Assembly: GCF_902753875.1 (NCBI RefSeq)
Contig: NZ_CADDTS010000017.1
Span: forward strand, 1 to 36,133
Origin: Acinetobacter bouvetii
GTDB taxonomy: Bacteria > Pseudomonadota > Gammaproteobacteria > Pseudomonadales > Moraxellaceae
Direction of reading: 5' to 3'
Length of the DNA: 36,133 bases
Below, piece after piece: positions 33,078 through 36,133 of this stretch. The translations under genes and the position numbers were made by a program. Position 1 is the stretch's first letter. Every line of letters begins with the position of its first letter. The notes below the pieces were generated by a model. That model was given only the letters and a program-made list of their open reading frames with translations. It was not told the origin of the DNA and did not search any database.

Positions 33078-33102
33078 TAATGCAAGTTTTATTGCGTTAA
33101 AT
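33075..33102. promoter_or_regulatory. Candidate TetR operator 2
   Basis: ATTTAATGCAA (33075-33085) and TTGCGTTAAAT (33092-33102) flank GTTTTA, a palindrome with a single mismatch. The core matches operator 1. The two centres are 42 bp apart, four helical turns. Confidence 0.75.
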
Positions 33103-33131
33103 AATTTTCCACTCAAATATGAGGCTGTAAA

Positions 33132-34031
33132 ATGGCAATTGGATATAACAACAAAGCCCCAGGCTTACTAGAAAAAATCTACCGCTTTGCATCGGCTCAA
33201 GGCTCAAAATATACGCCCAACACAGATGATGTTTTGCTCAAGGACGCACAGCAAAATTTTCGCCAGGCGCAGCGCGTTGCCTATGATTGCGTCACAGAAG
33301 TCGGCCGGCAACTGCACTATGGCATGACTGAAATTGAAGCCGCCGACTTGCTCGATCAATATTTAAAAAATGCAGGTTGTGAGCGCTATATTCATCGGCC
33401 ATTTGCTTGGTTCGGAGAACATACCCGTTTTGATCCCTATCAGGGTTATGGTGAATACCATCCCAGTGACAAGCGCTTGCAAGCGGGAGATATCGCCATT
33501 CTGGATGTTTCGCCAGTGGTGAATGGCTATATGGCAGATGTCGGCTATACCTTGTGTCTAGAAGAAAATGTAGAACTGCAAAAAGCACAGGATTTTTTAT
33601 TGGCACTACGTGCAGATTTGCCAAACCTATTTGAATCTGCCATGACACCCAAAGAAATCTGGGCAGAGGTCGACCGCCGTATTGAAGCAGCAGGCTACGA
33701 CAATATTCATGCGAAATATCCTTTCTGTGTGTTGGGACATCGGGTCTTTAAAGTTAAAAAACAGGCGCCTAAAGCCAAACGCATTCAGGTCGGTTCACTG
33801 GGCTGGTTTTCTATCGAAACCAATATGAAATTTCTGCAAACCGGCTTTGGTGCAGCGTTATCCCCAGAAAATATAGGTTCAAAAATTGGATTATGGGCGA
33901 TTGAGCCACATATTGGTTGGTCCGGTGCTGGAGCAAAGTTTGAAGAAATTTTAGTGGTAGATCATCAAGGCGCACGCTGGTTGGATGATGATGTGTCGCA
34001 TGTCACTGCTGCACAAGGGGTTTCAGTATGA
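33132..34031 (+). CDS. M24-family (pita-bread fold) metallohydrolase
   Basis: A 299-residue protein of the methionine aminopeptidase/prolidase/creatinase fold without the extra N-terminal domain of prolidases. All five dinuclear metal ligands are visible: Asp125 (AILDVSP), Asp136 (YMADVG), His203 (LGHRVF), Glu258 (AIEPHIG) and Glu271 (KFEEILVV). The first 40 residues are an unusual extension. Because the fold also includes non-peptidases, the substrate may be an amide other than a peptide. It opens an operon: its stop overlaps the next start by 4 bp (ATGA). Expression should be controlled by the divergent tetR. Confidence 0.85.
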   Translation: MAIGYNNKAPGLLEKIYRFASAQGSKYTPNTDDVLLKDAQQNFRQAQRVAYDCVTEVGRQLHYGMTEIEAADLLDQYLKNAGCERYIHRPFAWFGEHTRFDPYQGYGEYHPSDKRLQAGDIAILDVSPVVNGYMADVGYTLCLEENVELQKAQDFLLALRADLPNLFESAMTPKEIWAEVDRRIEAAGYDNIHAKYPFCVLGHRVFKVKKQAPKAKRIQVGSLGWFSIETNMKFLQTGFGAALSPENIGSKIGLWAIEPHIGWSGAGAKFEEILVVDHQGARWLDDDVSHVTAAQGVSV

Positions 34032-34801
34032 CAACAGCATTAATTACTGGTGCATCCAACGGCATTGGACTTGAAATCGCGAAGCGCTTAGCACAGGCAG
34101 AAATCAACCTGATTTTGGTCGCACGCAGTGAGCAAAAATTGAAGGATATTGCGCATAAATTATCAACAGCATACAGCATTAAATGTATTGCTATTCCGCT
34201 GGATTTGACTGCGCCCAATGCCGTTGAAAAGCTATATGCCCAAGTTGAACACATGGACATTGACGTGCTGATCAATAATGCAGGATGTGGTGATTATGGG
34301 CTGTTTCAGGAGATTTTATGGCAGAAGTATCAGCAAACATTGAATCTGAATATTGCGGTACTGACTGAAATGACCCACTGTTTTCTGCCTAAATTACTCA
34401 ATCAGAACTTTGGACAAATCGTCAATATTTCCTCCACTGCAGCATTTCAGCCACTGCCTTGGATGGCTGTCTATGCCGCGACCAAGTCTTATGTACTCAG
34501 CTTAAGCGAAGCGTTGAATTATGAGCTTAAAGATACACCGGTCAATGTCCTTGCCATTTGCCCGGGCGCAACCGATACCGGTTTCGCTGCGGCAGCCGAA
34601 GGCAATAATTCGAATAATTTTTCTGATGGCAATATGTCCTCAGTCGATGCAGTAGCGGATTTTGCGGTTCAGAAAATTTTTGAGGGCAAAGGTGGCGTGG
34701 CTGTGCATGGTGTCAAAAACAAGGTGATGTCGATCCTTGCACCGATGTCTCCCAAATTTGTGGTGTTACGCATGGCAGCCAATGTCATGCAGCCTTCTTG
34801 A
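34028..34801 (+). CDS. Short-chain dehydrogenase/reductase
   Basis: A 257-residue classical SDR, NAD(P)-dependent. The cofactor motif is TGASNGIG (7-14), followed by NNAG, a catalytic Ser in NISSTAAF, and the active-site Tyr149-x-x-x-Lys153 in YAATKSY. The stretch ARSEQKL after the second strand has Arg at a position that often selects NADPH. The C-terminal part (AVHGVKNKVMSILAPMSPKFV) resembles the DltE/YqjQ-type SDRs that act on acyl or keto compounds. The ATG overlaps the M24 gene stop. Substrate unknown. Confidence 0.9.
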   Translation: MTTALITGASNGIGLEIAKRLAQAEINLILVARSEQKLKDIAHKLSTAYSIKCIAIPLDLTAPNAVEKLYAQVEHMDIDVLINNAGCGDYGLFQEILWQKYQQTLNLNIAVLTEMTHCFLPKLLNQNFGQIVNISSTAAFQPLPWMAVYAATKSYVLSLSEALNYELKDTPVNVLAICPGATDTGFAAAAEGNNSNNFSDGNMSSVDAVADFAVQKIFEGKGGVAVHGVKNKVMSILAPMSPKFVVLRMAANVMQPS

Positions 34802-34835
34802 TTTTACTTTTTAACATATAAACACAGGTGTCATT

Positions 34836-35693
34836 ATGATTCGTGTCACTCCCATTCAAACGGGTACTGTCTCTATTCGCCCGCATCATCATTGCGGGGA
34901 AGAAGGCAAGGGGTCAATCCGCCGTAAAATCGATATGCTGATGGACAAAGATTGGGTTGAAGATTTGCCCATCTTTACCTATCTGATTGAGCATCCGGAA
35001 GGCAATTTTTTGGTGGATAGTGGCGATACTGCGGAAAATTCCGCGCAAGACTTTTTACCCAGCTGGCATCCATTTTTTAAACATGGGGTGGTGGTGAAAG
35101 TGGCTCCGGGAGAAGAAGTTGGGGATCAGCTTTGGCGTATGGGGCTGAATCCGAATAAAGATCTTAAAGCCTTGGTGCTGACCCATATGCACCATGACCA
35201 TGCGGGCGGCTTGCATCATTTTCCCCACATTCCAATTATCGTGACACGAGAAAACTATGAGCTGGCCTCAAGTTTTAAAGGCCGTATTTTTGGATGTCTG
35301 CCGCAGTATTTTCCGCGCTGGTTCAGTCCGCAACTGATTGAATTTAACAATGAGCCTTTTGGACCTTTTGCGGAGAGTTTTTATTTAACCAAAGATAAAA
35401 ATGTGATTTGTGTTCCAACACCGGGCCATATGCGGGGGCATATGTCGATCATTGTGAAAGCACCGGATATGACCTATATCATTGCCGGAGATGCTACCTA
35501 TGATGAGCGTTTCCTCCTAGAGGAATTGGTAGACGGGGTTACTTATAACGTCGATTTATCTAAACAAACCTTAAGAAAATTTAAACAACTTGGCCGCGAG
35601 CAGCCTACACTTTTACTGCCTGCGCATGACCTCAATGTAAGAGAACGTTTAGAAAAACAGCTCATTCTTCCATGTGATTCCCTGATCATCTAA
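34836..35693 (+). CDS. Metallo-beta-lactamase fold hydrolase, N-acyl homoserine lactonase-like
   Basis: A 285-residue MBL-fold protein. The metal motif is HMHHDH: His117, His119, Asp121 and His122 in LTHMHHDHAGG. A further His (PTPGHMRGH) and the bridging Asp (IIAGDATYD) complete a two-metal site, as in AiiA-type quorum-quenching lactonases. The N-terminal PIQTGTVSIRPHHHCG segment is typical of the AHL-lactonase-like subgroup. It lies 34 bp after the SDR gene with ACAGGTG as a weak ribosome binding site. The natural substrate could be an N-acyl homoserine lactone or another lactone. Confidence 0.87.
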   Translation: MIRVTPIQTGTVSIRPHHHCGEEGKGSIRRKIDMLMDKDWVEDLPIFTYLIEHPEGNFLVDSGDTAENSAQDFLPSWHPFFKHGVVVKVAPGEEVGDQLWRMGLNPNKDLKALVLTHMHHDHAGGLHHFPHIPIIVTRENYELASSFKGRIFGCLPQYFPRWFSPQLIEFNNEPFGPFAESFYLTKDKNVICVPTPGHMRGHMSIIVKAPDMTYIIAGDATYDERFLLEELVDGVTYNVDLSKQTLRKFKQLGREQPTLLLPAHDLNVRERLEKQLILPCDSLII

Positions 35694-35751
35694 ATTAAGA
35701 TGACGGGAATAACAACAAACAAACTTAATCGACCTAAACGAGGATGACGAG

Positions 35752-36007
35752 ATGTATGTCGGACATTTGGCAATCGGATTAGCGATCAAATCAAAATTTC
35801 CCCATATTCCAGCTTTGCCTATTTTATTGGGCGTTGGCTTTCTGGATATTATTGATGGCCTCTTGATTATGCTGGGACTCAATCATGTTACAGGAAACTT
35901 AAATAGCGGCCCTTATCTGTATTTTGATTTGACCTTTATTGATTGGGACCATTCTTTATTGATGGCCATTATTTTATCCATTGTATGGGGCTTATTTTTT
36001 ATTAAAC
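35752..36007 (+). pseudogene. Integral membrane protein gene, 3' end removed by an IS30-type insertion
   Basis: The ATG at 35752 (after CGAGGATGACG) opens a hydrophobic protein starting MYVGHLAIGLAIKSKFPHIP, with three membrane helices (LLGVGFLDIIDGLLIMLG, SLLMAIILSIVWGLFFI). The conserved H/D residues (GHLA, FLDIIDG, IDWDHS) recall a family of membrane proteins sometimes annotated as metal-dependent hydrolases. The frame is genuine for about 85-88 codons and then runs into IS30 DNA, ending at 36069 with an unrelated tail. Related proteins are roughly twice as long. It is the last gene of the tetR-controlled operon. Confidence 0.75.
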
Positions 36008-36133
36008 TTAGATTAGCATTTGAAGTGCAACACCATGTTCTTGGAATAATACCTGACTCGGGCTTCTAAATCCGAGTCTTTTTCTTGGGCGATGATTCAA
36101 ACGTTGAGTGATTTCTGAAATATAAGCATCCGA
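36008..36133 (-). mobile_element. IS30-family transposase, C-terminal fragment cut by the window edge
   Basis: The minus strand is open from the right edge to a TAA at 36010-36008. The peptide reads SDAYISEITQRLNHRPRKRL, then GFRSPSQVLFQEHGVALQ, the hallmark end of IS30 transposases (LNxRPRKxLGFxTP). At least 41 codons are present; the remainder lies beyond the window. The element's outer end must fall close to the stop codon, near 36005-36020, where the host membrane-protein gene stops making sense. Confidence 0.88.

Noticed and set aside
1..36133. Composite transposon spanning the window
   Set aside because: The left and right IS belong to different families (IS982 and IS30), and the interior holds core genes such as efp, rpmE and dacC.
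1..36133. CRISPR arrays, prophage or toxin-antitoxin loci
   Set aside because: No regularly spaced repeats, phage structural genes, integrase or paired small genes were seen on either strand.

Overview
The window reads as chromosomal DNA of an Acinetobacter-type gammaproteobacterium (Moraxellaceae). This rests on gene content and order: surE followed directly by an nlpD-like gene with no pcm or rpoS between or after them, two small secreted proteins of the kind annotated MCR_0457 in Moraxellaceae, divergent epmB/efp, cstA-ybdD, a LonB-type protease, and AT-rich intergenic DNA. No species call is attempted.

Positions 1 to about 28000 are core genome. In order they hold: a DUF4262 protein, a gamma-carbonic anhydrase, a PBP5/6 carboxypeptidase (dacC) and two secreted paralogues, all on the minus strand; surE, nlpD-like and a LysR regulator on plus; argD (-) divergent from grxD (+); a Lon-family protease (-) divergent from an AmpG-like transporter, gloA and an SBF-like transporter (+); rpmE with a long structured leader; a degenerate c-di-GMP gene pair (FimX-like EAL protein and PilZ protein) downstream of epmB (-); efp (+); cstA-ybdD (+); a MoxR/DUF58/transglutaminase operon (+); and tRNA-Val(GAC). 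Clear rho-independent terminators separate most of these units.

Past the tRNA, 28000 to 36133 looks accessory. It starts with an IS3-family remnant and a palindromic gap. Next is a carboxymuconolactone-decarboxylase-like gene with one in-frame TGA behind a FadL-type porin, then an AraC regulator with a good candidate operator in front of fadL, an SBF transporter and a TetR regulator. Divergent from tetR is a compact operon of an M24 'pita-bread' hydrolase, a short-chain dehydrogenase, an AHL-lactonase-like metallo-beta-lactamase protein and a small membrane protein. Two near-identical palindromes, 42 bp apart centre to centre, overlie the promoter between tetR and this operon. This operon is the best candidate for an undescribed pathway, possibly uptake and breakdown of a lactone or acyl-amide compound.

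Both ends of the window lie inside insertion sequences: an IS982-type transposase start at the left edge and an IS30-type transposase C-terminus at the right edge. The IS30 element cuts the last gene of the operon. The window may therefore be a complete contig that broke at repeats.
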